Assembly: GCF_903642205.1 (NCBI RefSeq)
Contig: NZ_CAHJWH010000003.1
Coordinates: 1-56,344, forward strand
Source: Caulobacter sp. S45
GTDB taxonomy: Bacteria > Pseudomonadota > Alphaproteobacteria > Caulobacterales > Caulobacteraceae
DNA: 56,344 bases
Direction: 5' to 3'
Made by a program: the position numbers and the translations under genes. This document shows positions 33,715-41,873 of this stretch, piece after piece. The notes below the pieces were generated by a model that had not been told where the DNA came from, made no database searches, and saw nothing but the letters and a program-made list of their open reading frames with translations. How positions within the stretch are numbered: position 1 is the first letter of the stretch; every line of letters begins with the position of its first letter.

Positions 33715-34481
33715 CGGGGTCCCGCGGGCTTGGCGTTTGAGGGTTCGAGCGAGGCGACGTAGACGGCCACGTCGCGCAGTTGGTCGGCGTTGAGGACGCG
33801 GCCGAAGGCCGGGCTCATCCCCGCCCGCCCATGCTCCAGCGTGCGGTAGATGTCGTCGTGGGAGCCGTGGCCGTACAGCCAGACCTCGTCGGTGAGGGCG
33901 GGCGCGCCAATGGCGTCGTCGCCCTCGCCATTGTAGCCGTGGCAGTCGTAGCACCCGCCATAGTCCCGGTAGAGGGCGCCGCCCCGCTGCGCGGCGTCAG
34001 GCCGGGTGGCGCGCCCGGTGAAGGCGAGGAGGTACTGGGTGATGTCCTCCATCTGGCCGGGCGTGAGCGAGGGCAGCGGCTCGGCCTTGTAGGGGTGGGC
34101 AGTGCCGAAGGCCGGCATGGAGGCAAGGTCGAAGCCCTGCTTGTCGTCGGCGCGGATGCCGTGGCGGGCGATCTCCTCGATCTCCGCAACCCGGCCCTGG
34201 CCGTAGAGATGCGTACCATCGGAGAAGTCGGGGACGCCGCCACCGTGGTCGCCCTTGCCCTCCGCGCCGTGACAGCTGGAGCAGTAGCGCTGGTAGACGG
34301 GTCCGCCGCGGGCCACCGCAGTGCGGCGGAGCGCGGGCGTGGTCAGGACGGCTTCGGGGTCGCTTCGGAGCACAGCCGCCTGACCTTGAACGCGCATCAC
34401 CTCAAAGCCGAACACGGCCAGGAGGACCAACAAGATGGGCGTAAGGGCGAAGAGCCGGCGCCGCGGGGGAGAGGAGGCCAT
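33711..34481 (-). CDS. Dihaem membrane-anchored cytochrome c
   Basis: A 256 aa c-type cytochrome with an N-terminal anchor ('LFALTPILLVLLAVFGF') and two haem sites, Cys67-Cys70-His71 ('CSSCHGAEGKGDHGG') and Cys177-Cys180-His181 ('CYDCHGYNGEGDDAIG'). Axial Met candidates are in 'LASMPAFG' and 'RAGMSPAFG'. The two-domain pattern resembles the CcoP subunit of cbb3 oxidases, but no oxidase subunit is present here. It probably passes electrons in the periplasm. First gene of the cytochrome-parvulin-HupE overlapping operon. Confidence 0.93.
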   Translation of the reverse strand: MASSPPRRRLFALTPILLVLLAVFGFEVMRVQGQAAVLRSDPEAVLTTPALRRTAVARGGPVYQRYCSSCHGAEGKGDHGGGVPDFSDGTHLYGQGRVAEIEEIARHGIRADDKQGFDLASMPAFGTAHPYKAEPLPSLTPGQMEDITQYLLAFTGRATRPDAAQRGGALYRDYGGCYDCHGYNGEGDDAIGAPALTDEVWLYGHGSHDDIYRTLEHGRAGMSPAFGRVLNADQLRDVAVYVASLEPSNAKPAGPR

Positions 34482-34645
34482 AAAGAGACTTCTGATCGAC
34501 AGGCGCGGCGATCTTCCTGCAACTCGCAGAAGCCGTCGCCGCGCCTCACCCCCCTGATACGCCGGGGGCGTCGGGAGCCCTCATGACCTGGGCCCCTCCG
34601 CGTCGCGCTTGGGCGGACACGGGCCCGCCTTGCGCCAGACCTCCG

Positions 34646-35260
34646 TCAGGACGTCTTCGTGAAGGCGCCGCTGAGGCGCAGCGTCACCACGTCGCCCACC
34701 ACGGGCACCAGCTTCATCACGCCGAAGTCGCTGCGCCGGATCATGCCCTCGGCGTCAAAGCCCACGGTGTAGGCCTTGCTCAGCGGATTGACGCCCGCGC
34801 CGTTGAACCGCACGTGCAGGGTCACCGGGCGGGTCACGCCATGCAGGGTGAGCTGGCCCATGACGTCCGCCTGGCCGGGGCCGGTGGGCGTCACCTGGGT
34901 GGAGACGAAGGTGGAGGTGGGATACTTGGCCGCGTCCAGGTAGTCGGGCTCCCTCAGTTCGCCGTCAAGCTTGGCGTTGGTGGTGGTCACCGAGGCGATC
35001 GGCACGGTGATGGAGAGCTTGTCGGCGGCCGGCCGGTTCGGGTCGACGGTCAAAGAGCCGCTCGCCCCGGTGAAGTCGCCCCACCAGGTCGAGAAGCCCA
35101 TGTGCGACAGGCTGAACTCGATGCGGGTGTGGCCCGCTTCAACCTTGTAGACGCCAGGCTGCACGGCGGCGGGGTCCGGGTTCCCTGGGATGGCGGCCTG
35201 CGCGCCTCCGACGATCAGGAGGGCTGCGCCAGCGGTGGCGAGGAGCTTCAGGGAGGCCAT
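34646..35260 (-). CDS. YceI-family periplasmic protein (second copy)
   Basis: A 204 aa exported lipocalin-like barrel. Seen: signal 'LLATAGAALLIVGGAQA', 'YKVEAGHTRIEFSLSHMGFS', 'PDYLDAAKYPTSTFVS' and 'GQLTLHGVTRPVTLHV'. This is the longer, canonical YceI type, closer to E. coli YceI than the copy at 18126-18689, so the two were probably acquired separately. Probable isoprenoid/quinone carrier. Lies 165 bp downstream of the cytochrome c gene start on the same strand; no obvious structure in that gap. Confidence 0.93.
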   Translation of the reverse strand: MASLKLLATAGAALLIVGGAQAAIPGNPDPAAVQPGVYKVEAGHTRIEFSLSHMGFSTWWGDFTGASGSLTVDPNRPAADKLSITVPIASVTTTNAKLDGELREPDYLDAAKYPTSTFVSTQVTPTGPGQADVMGQLTLHGVTRPVTLHVRFNGAGVNPLSKAYTVGFDAEGMIRRSDFGVMKLVPVVGDVVTLRLSGAFTKTS

Positions 35261-35494
35261 GGCCAGGGTCCTTTATTCTTGGGCGGGATTGAAGACCAAG
35301 GGGCTGGTCGAGACCTGACGTCGAAGCGGGTCCGGAGCCAGAGATTCCAGAGTTTCTAGCCGATCGGCCGAGAGGCAAAAAGCATAATCCGGGCTGTTAT
35401 CTCCCCTTCCAGCGGAACAGAGCACATATTGCTATGATGCAGCCCGTCGTCGCCGGCGGCGCTGATGACGAGCGGGTCGGTAAGAGGTAGCCTC

Positions 35495-36472
35495 ATGAAG
35501 ACGACACGTCTCGGTGCGAATGGACCACAGGTGTCGCGGCTCGGCGTCGGTTGCAGCCGCATGTCGGCTCCACCTCGCGACGATGCAGAGAGCATCGCCA
35601 CTCTCCATGCTCTGCTCGACGCGGGTGTAAACTTCCTCGACACCGCCGACTTCTATGGCATGGGCCACAACGAGGCGCTCATCGGTCGCGCCATCAAGGA
35701 TCGACGGGATCAGGCCTTTCTGAGCGTGAAGTGCGGCATGATGCTGTCGCCGACCGGCGCCTTTCTCGGTCTCGATGGTCGGCCGAGCGCGGTCAAGAAC
35801 TTCTGCGCCTACTCGCTCCAGCGATTGGGCGTCGAGGTCATCGACCTGTACCAGCCGGGACGACCCGATCCGGCGGTTCCTTACGAGGAAACGATCGGGG
35901 CCGTGGCCGACTTGATCAAGGACGGCAAGGTTCGCTATCTCGGCGTTTCGGAAGTAGGGGCGCACGATCTAAGACGAGCGCACAGCGTGCATCCCGTCGC
36001 GGCCCTGGAGATAGAGTACTCGCTAGCCTGTCGCTTTATCGAGGACGAAATCCTGGTGGCCGCCCGGGACCTCGGCCTGGCCCTGGTGGCCTATCGCACC
36101 CTGGCCGACGGGTTGCTGAGTGGGGCGGTCACGGAAGAGCCGACCAGGGGCCCGACCGTCCATCTGACCCCGCCCCGTCTCAAAGGTGAAAACCTGAAGC
36201 ATAACCTGCAAGCGATGGTGGCTCTAAGGGACATGGCCGCCCAGAAGGGACGAACGCCGGCGCAGCTGGCCTTGGCCTGGCTCCTTAGCCGGGGCGAGGA
36301 CGTCATCGCCTTGATCGGAATGCGGCGTCGTTCGCGGCTCAGGGAAAACCTCGAGGTGTTGGATATCGCCTTCGACGCGGAGGAGCTCGCCGGCCTGGAT
36401 CGAGCCTTTGGACCAGGTGCTATAGAGGGGGAACGCTACCCGCCGTTCGTGATGAAATACGCCGCGCGATGA
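35495..36472 (+). CDS. Aldo/keto reductase lacking the catalytic His
   Basis: A 325 aa aldo/keto reductase (AKR13/YakC-like). Seen: Asp49 and Tyr54 in 'NFLDTADFYGMGHNE', Lys79 in 'LSVKCGMM', and the C-terminal NADPH-binding region 'VIALIGMRRRSRLRENL'. The fourth tetrad residue, normally His in 'xQHRxD', is replaced: the motif reads 'LYQPGRPDP', with Gly122 at that place. A sub-branch with 'YQPxRxDP' is known to me, so this is probably a natural variant, not decay, but it predicts altered activity. Start ATG 35495 with AGAGG upstream is preferred to in-frame codons from 35465. Confidence 0.85.
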   Translation: MKTTRLGANGPQVSRLGVGCSRMSAPPRDDAESIATLHALLDAGVNFLDTADFYGMGHNEALIGRAIKDRRDQAFLSVKCGMMLSPTGAFLGLDGRPSAVKNFCAYSLQRLGVEVIDLYQPGRPDPAVPYEETIGAVADLIKDGKVRYLGVSEVGAHDLRRAHSVHPVAALEIEYSLACRFIEDEILVAARDLGLALVAYRTLADGLLSGAVTEEPTRGPTVHLTPPRLKGENLKHNLQAMVALRDMAAQKGRTPAQLALAWLLSRGEDVIALIGMRRRSRLRENLEVLDIAFDAEELAGLDRAFGPGAIEGERYPPFVMKYAAR

Positions 36473-36589
36473 GCGCGGAGGCGATCCAGGCTAAGCGTCC
36501 GCTCCCTGATCCTTCGCACCCGGCCAAGCCTCACCTCCGTTTTGTCGAGCTCGTCCGGCAACCACGGAGGCGCGGGACGCATGCAGGGT

Positions 36590-37390
36590 TTACGGATTAG
36601 CGGCTTGGTAGGTGAAGCCGTAACTATGGGCCCGGTCTATGGCCGGAGAGGGCGGCCCACCTTTCAGTATGCCCTTGAAAACGGCCGGAACGTCGCTGGT
36701 GGCGATGCGGAGCAGCATCAGGTAGCGCGGGCTGGTCTCGGACGCGGGACCGAACTGCACCGGGCTGCGCACGCCCCTCTGTCCACTGACCACGCCGGGA
36801 TTGGCCAAGAGCTCGGGAAGGTGGACGGCGTCGTACCAGCTGTTGAAGCTGTCGTCCTGGCCCGTGACCACAGAGTGGAAAGCCAAGACGGCGTAACGGG
36901 CGGCGACGCCCGGCTTCGCGCCGGCAGGCTCGCCGCCCACACCGTTGATCGGCGGACTGAGCGCTCTGTAGGTCGCCGTCGTCACGGTCGCGATCTCCGG
37001 CCCAGGCCAGGCGTCGCCCGCGTCTCCGAGCCGCGTCACAGCCTCGGCGGACCTCTGCGCCTGAGCTGTGGCGAGCGTGTAGAGCACCAGGTCGCGAGGA
37101 GTGTTCATGGGCGCGTGGCGAAGCTCTGGACCTGGGACGTAATGCTGCACGCCCATGACGCCGGGAGCTTCCGTCGCGCGATCTGTGTGTCGCCGGTCGG
37201 CGAACCAGCGGGCGTAGGCCGCCTCGCGGCCGGGCCGCGGGTCGCTAAACACGAAGAAGAGGTAGACCTGCTTGGCGGCTATCGGCTCCGCCGCTCGGGT
37301 CGCCGTCGCTCCGCCAAGACCGAGCAGGCTGACGAGGCCTGCAACCACGCCTGTCACCAAAAGTCTGCGCGTCGGTGTAGTTAAGGACAT
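36590..37390 (-). CDS. Secreted duplicated ferredoxin-like (EthD/dimeric alpha-beta barrel-type) protein
   Basis: A 266 aa exported protein with a leader 'RLLVTGVVAGLVSLLGLGG'. The mature part contains two similar halves: 'FVFSDPRPGREAAYARWFAD' with 'VMGVQHYVPG' (about 45-90), and 'FHSVVTGQDDSFNSWYDAVH' with 'VVSGQRGVRS' (about 170-215). This is the pattern of an internally duplicated dimeric alpha-beta barrel domain (EthD/Dabb-like), so a single chain could form the barrel. Such domains in the cytoplasm process aromatic or polyketide intermediates; an exported version is unusual. Function unknown. AT-rich DNA just upstream probably contains its promoter. Confidence 0.7.
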   Translation of the reverse strand: MSLTTPTRRLLVTGVVAGLVSLLGLGGATATRAAEPIAAKQVYLFFVFSDPRPGREAAYARWFADRRHTDRATEAPGVMGVQHYVPGPELRHAPMNTPRDLVLYTLATAQAQRSAEAVTRLGDAGDAWPGPEIATVTTATYRALSPPINGVGGEPAGAKPGVAARYAVLAFHSVVTGQDDSFNSWYDAVHLPELLANPGVVSGQRGVRSPVQFGPASETSPRYLMLLRIATSDVPAVFKGILKGGPPSPAIDRAHSYGFTYQAANP

Positions 37391-37700
37391 TGATTCATTC
37401 CGAATCCGAGTGGATAAAGTATTTGTCGGAAATTTCTGGTCTCATCTCTGTCATTTTGCAACGGCTGGCGGCGAGTTCGGCGCTGCGATCGTCACCCACA
37501 AGGATGATTTTGTCAGCGTAGAGTGAAGGCTTCCCGAGAAAAGCTCCGCAGGGCGCCTTATCACCGACCCTTCGGCTTCCCGGTTCAAGCCTCTGCTTTT
37601 CAGAACGGCCTGGAAACTTATCGACCTGGTCCGGCCGTTCCCTACCATGCCGACTGCGTCGCGAGGACGCCTCTCATCGAACAATGGACGCCAGCGATCG
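37391..37700. other. 310 bp gap, promoter side of the secreted Dabb-like gene
   Basis: No gene supported. The first ~70 bp next to 37391 are clearly more A+T rich than the surroundings and are the likely promoter for the minus-strand gene. The rest shows no repeat or RNA structure that I could identify. Confidence 0.4.
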
Positions 37701-37962
37701 ATGCGCCTGAGACCCGCCCTGGTGCTGACCGTTGCTGTGGCGGGATCCGCGGCCGCCGCTGAACCTGCGCTTCGCTTCCAGGTCCCGGCCACCGTGTCGC
37801 CCGAGGCGGCCAAGGCCCTCGGCGCCATCTACGCTGTGGCGTCCGCCAATCCGCCGCACTCCAGGCCGACGTCGCTGCAGGATTGGGATCGTCGAAGGAC
37901 GCTCGCGAAAAGCGCATGCTGCCCGCCTCCAAGGCGTTCTTCAAGCGTCACTTGAAGCCCGG
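37701..37962 (+). pseudogene. 5' remnant of an exported alpha/beta-hydrolase gene, frameshifted
   Basis: Begins like a complete exported hydrolase: ATG 37701, signal peptide 'LVLTVAVAGSAAAAEP', 'VPATVSPEAAKALGAIYAV', 'SLQDWDR'. After that the family text continues in another frame ('DAREKRMLPASKAFFKRHL'), showing a frameshift near 37890, and homology stops at about 37960 where it meets an unrelated minus-strand remnant. About 85 codons remain of a normal ~320. Non-functional. The family call is by pattern only. Confidence 0.55.
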
Positions 37963-38130
37963 GCCGTCTTCAGCCAGTCGATGTAGGCTCCCGTGATCGG
38001 TGGTCCTGGAACCCTGGAGTGTTCGTAGGTCAGGGTCTGGGGCGTGCAGCAGGGCGCGTCCTGCGGGTGGACGAAGACCACCGCCGAGCGGGCGTCGAGT
38101 TTCTCACAAATCCAATCCGTGTAGACTCCA
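37944..38130 (-). pseudogene. Internal fragment of an amidohydrolase (ACMSD-like)
   Basis: About 60 codons on the minus strand read 'LDARSAVVFVHPQDAPCC' and then 'RVPGPPITGAYIDWLKTARA'. This matches the middle of amidohydrolase-superfamily decarboxylases, where 'RxAVVFVHP...PCC' is a typical metal-site strand. There is no start or end domain. It abuts the alpha/beta-hydrolase remnant at ~37960, marking a deletion or recombination junction. Between it and the oxidoreductase stop (38131-38239) nothing is recognised. Confidence 0.55.
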
Positions 38131-38239
38131 TAATCTCTCCTCCTGGCGCGAAACAGGGCTTGAAAGATCCGTCTGCGAATAAAGGCTGAAATATATCGTC
38201 GTGACACGAGGAAGCTGCCGTTCGAACGGTCGTGTCGAA

Positions 38240-39178
38240 TCAATTTGCGAGCACAAGTCTCGTCGTTCCACTTGCCTTCTGGCGCATCCATGCCTCCGAG
38301 AAGTTCGACAAGGGCATCACCTCGTAGTCCAGCGTGATCTCGCCCGCGATAGCGAGCCGGCAGAGCTCGGCATAGGCCTGCGCTTGCAGGGCGAGCGGCG
38401 TGTGGTAGTAGGCGAACCCCAGCACGTCGAGGGACGCCCGCCGCGCGGTCTGGGCATGCAGGTGGATACCGGGCGCCAGTCCGGAGCCGACCTGCACCAT
38501 GCGTCCGCTGTGGGCCATCACACCCAGCGCCGCTTCGGCCGGCGCTCCGTTCAGGTAGTCGATAACCACGTCGACGCCCGCGCCCGCCACCTCCCGGTAG
38601 GCCTGGGGCAGGTCGGTCCGGTCCAGCCGGACGATGGCGTCGGCGCCTTGCGCCAGCGCGCGGGCCAGCGCGTCTGGCCGCCGTCCCGCTGCGATCACCC
38701 GTCCGGCCCCGAGCCGCCGCGCCGCCGTTACAGCGATGGATCCGGTCACGCCCGTGGCGCCCAGGATCATCACCGTCTCGCCGGGCTGGAGCCGAGCCCG
38801 CCAGGAAAGCGGCAGCCAGGCCGCCAAGCCCGCGTTGCCGATGGCGGCGGCCAGCGCGTCGGGCGTATCCTCCGGCACCGGCAGGCCGTAGCCAGCGCGC
38901 AGCAGCGTGCTCTCGGCCATGGACCCATGAGGCGCGACAAGGCTCACCGCATTGCACCACAGCCGACGCCCATCAGCGGCGCGCACCACCGCCTCGCGCC
39001 CGACCACGAAAGGCCGCGCCTCCGGGGCCAGGTAGTGGCGCCCTTCCGCGGTGGCGACGTCCAGGTTGGTCAGGGCGGCGGCCAGCACGGCCACCACCTC
39101 CGCCTCCGATCCGCCTCGCGGCTCGGGGAAGCTGGTGTAGTGCGGCGGCCCTGGCGGGTCTGCGATGACGGCCCTCAT
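38240..39178 (-). CDS. MDR-superfamily quinone oxidoreductase-like protein
   Basis: A 312 aa zinc-free medium-chain reductase. Seen: no zinc-binding Cys clusters; 'VMILGATGVTGSIAVTAARR' (NADPH Rossmann loop) and 'RVIAAGRRPDALARALAQGA' following it; 'VVIDYLNGAPAEAALGVMAH' later. Likely an NADPH-dependent enone or quinone reductase in the cytoplasm. ATG 39178 fits the family start ('MRAVIADPPGPPHYTSFPEP'). The preceding alpha/beta hydrolase ends 17 bp upstream, so the two form an operon that is cut off downstream by the remnant region. Confidence 0.85.
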   Translation of the reverse strand: MRAVIADPPGPPHYTSFPEPRGGSEAEVVAVLAAALTNLDVATAEGRHYLAPEARPFVVGREAVVRAADGRRLWCNAVSLVAPHGSMAESTLLRAGYGLPVPEDTPDALAAAIGNAGLAAWLPLSWRARLQPGETVMILGATGVTGSIAVTAARRLGAGRVIAAGRRPDALARALAQGADAIVRLDRTDLPQAYREVAGAGVDVVIDYLNGAPAEAALGVMAHSGRMVQVGSGLAPGIHLHAQTARRASLDVLGFAYYHTPLALQAQAYAELCRLAIAGEITLDYEVMPLSNFSEAWMRQKASGTTRLVLAN

Positions 39179-39195
39179 GGCGGCGCTCCTCCGGC

Positions 39196-40059
39196 TCAGG
39201 CGGCCAGGAAGGAAAGGAGGCGTTCGGCGAACGCGTCCGGCGCCTCTTCGGGGATGTAGTGGCCCACCCCCGCCATGGCCCCGCCCTGCGTCTGCGGCGC
39301 CTTGGCCTTGAGGGCGGTATAGAGCGCCTCGCCCACCCCGCCCTCGCCGCCAAGCGCCAGCACCGGCATGCTGGGCGCGGCCGCCGCCTTGTTCTGCGCA
39401 ATGCTGTGCAGAAGCGCGCGGTAGTAGGCGAAGCCGGCGGCCATGCGCCCCGGGCGGCTGTAGTTCTGGACGTAGTGGTCGAGATCGGCCTCGCCGATGG
39501 CGTCCTTGACCATCGTCTTGCTGCGGAACAGCCAGTCCAGGAACGCGCGCTCGCGGCCCTGCGTCAGGAGTTCCGGCAGGTCGTCCACGGCGTTGAAGTA
39601 GAACTGGAACACCTTGGGCGCGGCGGCGAGCGGCAGGGCCGCGTCCGCGGTCACGCCTGGGATGGCCGCCTCGGTCAGGACCAGGCTCTCCACGGCTTGC
39701 GGATGGCGGGTCGCCCAAGCGTAGGCTACCCAGGTCCCCACATCGTGGCCCACTAGGGCGAAGCGCGCGATCCCAGCCCCGGCGACGGCGGAGGCGAGCA
39801 GGTCGGCGACGTGGCCGGTGTCGTAGGCCACGCCCTGCGCCAGCAGGTCGGACCCGCCCATGCCCGGCAGGTCCAGCGCCAGCGCGCGGTAGCCGGCCTC
39901 GGCCAGGATCGGCTGCACGCGGCGCCAAGCATAGGCGGTCTGGGGCCAGCCGGGGACCAGAAGGACGATCGGGCCGTCCGCCGGCCCGGCCTCGTGGGCG
40001 GCGATCTTCAAGCTCCCGGCCGCGGTGAGGGTCACGAGGCGGATGGATTGCGCGGCCAT
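39196..40059 (-). CDS. Alpha/beta hydrolase with Asp nucleophile (epoxide hydrolase-like)
   Basis: A 287 aa hydrolase. Seen: oxyanion region 'LLVPGWPQTAYAWRRV', nucleophile elbow 'LVGHDVGTWVAYAWA', where the central residue is Asp rather than Ser, and the catalytic His in 'MAGVGHYIPEEAPDAFAE'. An Asp nucleophile is diagnostic of epoxide hydrolases, haloalkane dehalogenases and fluoroacetate dehalogenases; 'HDVGTWVAY' is closest to epoxide hydrolases. ATG 40059 matches the family start. Operon with the MDR reductase, which could act on the diol or an enone product. Confidence 0.9.
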   Translation of the reverse strand: MAAQSIRLVTLTAAGSLKIAAHEAGPADGPIVLLVPGWPQTAYAWRRVQPILAEAGYRALALDLPGMGGSDLLAQGVAYDTGHVADLLASAVAGAGIARFALVGHDVGTWVAYAWATRHPQAVESLVLTEAAIPGVTADAALPLAAAPKVFQFYFNAVDDLPELLTQGRERAFLDWLFRSKTMVKDAIGEADLDHYVQNYSRPGRMAAGFAYYRALLHSIAQNKAAAAPSMPVLALGGEGGVGEALYTALKAKAPQTQGGAMAGVGHYIPEEAPDAFAERLLSFLAA

Positions 40060-40247
40060 GGCGATCTCCGGGCTGGTCTCACCTGCCAAGGCGGGCATGC
40101 CCTGGGGACGGCTCAATGCAGGATGATAGTCCCGGTCCAGCGGCGATGGGCTTGCCTGTTTCGCAAGACCCGCTTGCGATCTTGGCGATGAACGGCCGTC
40201 GCTGCGCGGGCTAGGTTGCAACCTCCTGTCGGACGGTGGCGAATACC

Positions 40248-40433
40248 ATGAAGGCCTTCCTGCTCTCCTTCCTCGTGGGCCTCCTGGTGGGCGTGCTTTA
40301 TGCGGCGTTGCGGGTGCGCTCGCCCGCGCCGCCGCTGGTGGCGCTGACGGGACTGCTCGGCATGGTGCTGGGCGAGGCCGCTTGGCCGCGGGCGATGGCG
40401 GCGATCGGCGCCCTGCTCGGAGTGAAGGCATGA
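40248..40433 (+). CDS. XapX-domain small membrane protein
   Basis: A 61 aa protein with two predicted helices. Seen: 'FLLSFLVGLLVGVLYAALRV' then 'RSPAPPLVALTGLLGMVLGE', the conserved XapX domain almost end to end. Known: XapX proteins are small, of unknown function, frequently next to aromatic or xanthosine-related genes. ATG 40248 matches the family start; a GTG four codons earlier is possible. Its stop overlaps the next start (GCATGA), so it is translationally coupled to the VOC gene. Confidence 0.85.
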   Translation: MKAFLLSFLVGLLVGVLYAALRVRSPAPPLVALTGLLGMVLGEAAWPRAMAAIGALLGVKA

Positions 40434-40990
40434 AGCTCGCGCCGCTGGCCCTGAACCACGTCGGGATCACCGTGCCCGACATCCACGCCGCCATCGACTG
40501 GTACGGCGAGGTGTTCGGCTGCACCCACATCATGGGCCCGCGGCTGCTGGAGGCGGACGCCCGGGCGACGGCGGAGACCGGCGCGGTCTTCGGCCCCGAC
40601 TTCCGGCGCATGCTGCAGGCGCACCTCCTGACGGGCAATGGCGTCGGGATCGAGCTGTTCGAGCCGCTCGACCCCAGGCCGCTGCCCCCCGCGGAAGGCG
40701 TGGACTACCGCCGCCACGGTCCCTGGCACGTCGCCCTCACCCATCCGGACGTGGAGGCCATGGTCGCGCGCATCGTGGCCCATGGGGGCCATAGCCAGAC
40801 CGAGCCACACGCCTTCACGCCCGGCCGGCCCTGGCGGCTGGCCTATGCGCGAGATCCGTGGTGGACCACCCTGGAGATCGTCTCCCACAGCTACGCGGAG
40901 ATGTTCGCCAACTGGCCCCAGCCCGGCGCGGAGACCACGCCGACCCTGGTGGACCGGGCGGAGGCGGCGCGCCTGCGCGCCGGGGCGTGA
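40430..40990 (+). CDS. VOC-family protein (glyoxalase/methylmalonyl-CoA epimerase-like)
   Basis: A 186 aa VOC protein. Seen: 'LNHVGITVPDIHAAIDWYGE' with His ligand at the N-terminus, 'GIELFEPLDP' (Glu), 'GPWHVALTHPDVEAMVAR' (His), and 'PWWTTLEIVSHSY' (Glu), which together make a complete two-His two-Glu site. More like lactoylglutathione lyase or epimerase members than extradiol dioxygenases. Its position between XapX and a sugar-phosphate-isomerase-type gene suggests a role in a small catabolic operon. Confidence 0.85.
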   Translation: MKLAPLALNHVGITVPDIHAAIDWYGEVFGCTHIMGPRLLEADARATAETGAVFGPDFRRMLQAHLLTGNGVGIELFEPLDPRPLPPAEGVDYRRHGPWHVALTHPDVEAMVARIVAHGGHSQTEPHAFTPGRPWRLAYARDPWWTTLEIVSHSYAEMFANWPQPGAETTPTLVDRAEAARLRAGA

Positions 40991-40994
40991 GGGC

Positions 40995-41873
40995 GTGTTC
41001 TTCGCCCTCAACACGTTCCTGTGGTCGCCCCGCTTCTAGGCGCGTCACCTGCCGCTCCTGGAGCACGTCAAGGCGCTGGGCGCCGACACGATCGAGCTGC
41101 AGCGGAGCGGCTTCGAGGCGGACTTCCCGGTGGACGCCATACGGCGCGAGCTGGAGCGCCTGGACCTCGGCTGCACCCTCTCGACCTCGCCGCCGCGCCC
41201 GGAGCTCTGCCTGCTGCACGAGGACGCCGACGCGCGACGCGCCGCGCTTGGCTACCTGCGCGAGGCGATAGGCGTGGCGCGCGACCTCGGCGCCGGCCTC
41301 GTCGTCGGCCCGCTCTACGCCCCGCCCTGGTGGTTCAGCGGGGCGCGCGCCACGCCGGACCAGCAGCGATGGGCGGTCGAGGGCCTGCAGGCGCTCGGGC
41401 CAGACCTGTGGGCGGCCGGCGTGCAGCTCGCGCTAGAGCCGATGAACCGGTTCGAGACCTTCTTCCTGAACACCGCGGCGCAGGCGGTCGCGCTGTGCGC
41501 GGCGGTGGACCACGCCCAGGTCGGGATGATGCTCGACACCGCCCACATGGCGGTCGAGGAGACCGATCCTTGCGCGGCCATGCGCGCCGCCGGAGGCTGG
41601 CTGAAGCACCTGCATCTGCCCGAAACGGATCGGGGGACGCCTGGAACGGGGCGGCTGATCGACTGGCCGGGGCTGTTCGCCGCCCTGGCCGACATCGGCT
41701 ACGGCGGCTGCTGCGCCATCGAGAGCCTTCCCTTCGAAGATCCCGAGGTCGCCCTGAAGACGCGGAGCTGGCGCGACCTCGCCCCCTCCACTGACGATCT
41801 CGCCCGTGACGGTCTCGCCTTCCTGAAGCGCACCTGGCGGGCGTCGCTCGCGTCCAAGCACCCGACGCCCTGA
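40995..41873 (+). pseudogene. Sugar phosphate isomerase/epimerase (TIM barrel) with in-frame amber stop
   Basis: The family text is continuous from GTG 40995: 'VFFALNTFLWSPRF', then TAG at 41037-41039, then 'ARHLPLLEHVKALGADTIEL' in the same frame, and on to the normal end. Catalytic-barrel landmarks are intact: Glu in 'LALEPMNRFETFFLN', 'GMMLDTAHMAVEE' (Asp/His metal ligands) and 'CCAIESLPFED'. A single base change, for example from GAG or CAG, explains it. Without suppression, only a restart at GTG 41130 would yield protein, and it would lack the first two strands. Coupled upstream to the VOC gene and downstream (TGATG) to the porin. Confidence 0.8.

Noticed and set aside
41037-41039. TAG read as pyrrolysine or another recoded residue
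   Set aside because: No pyrrolysine machinery or methylamine methyltransferase context is visible; a point mutation is simpler.
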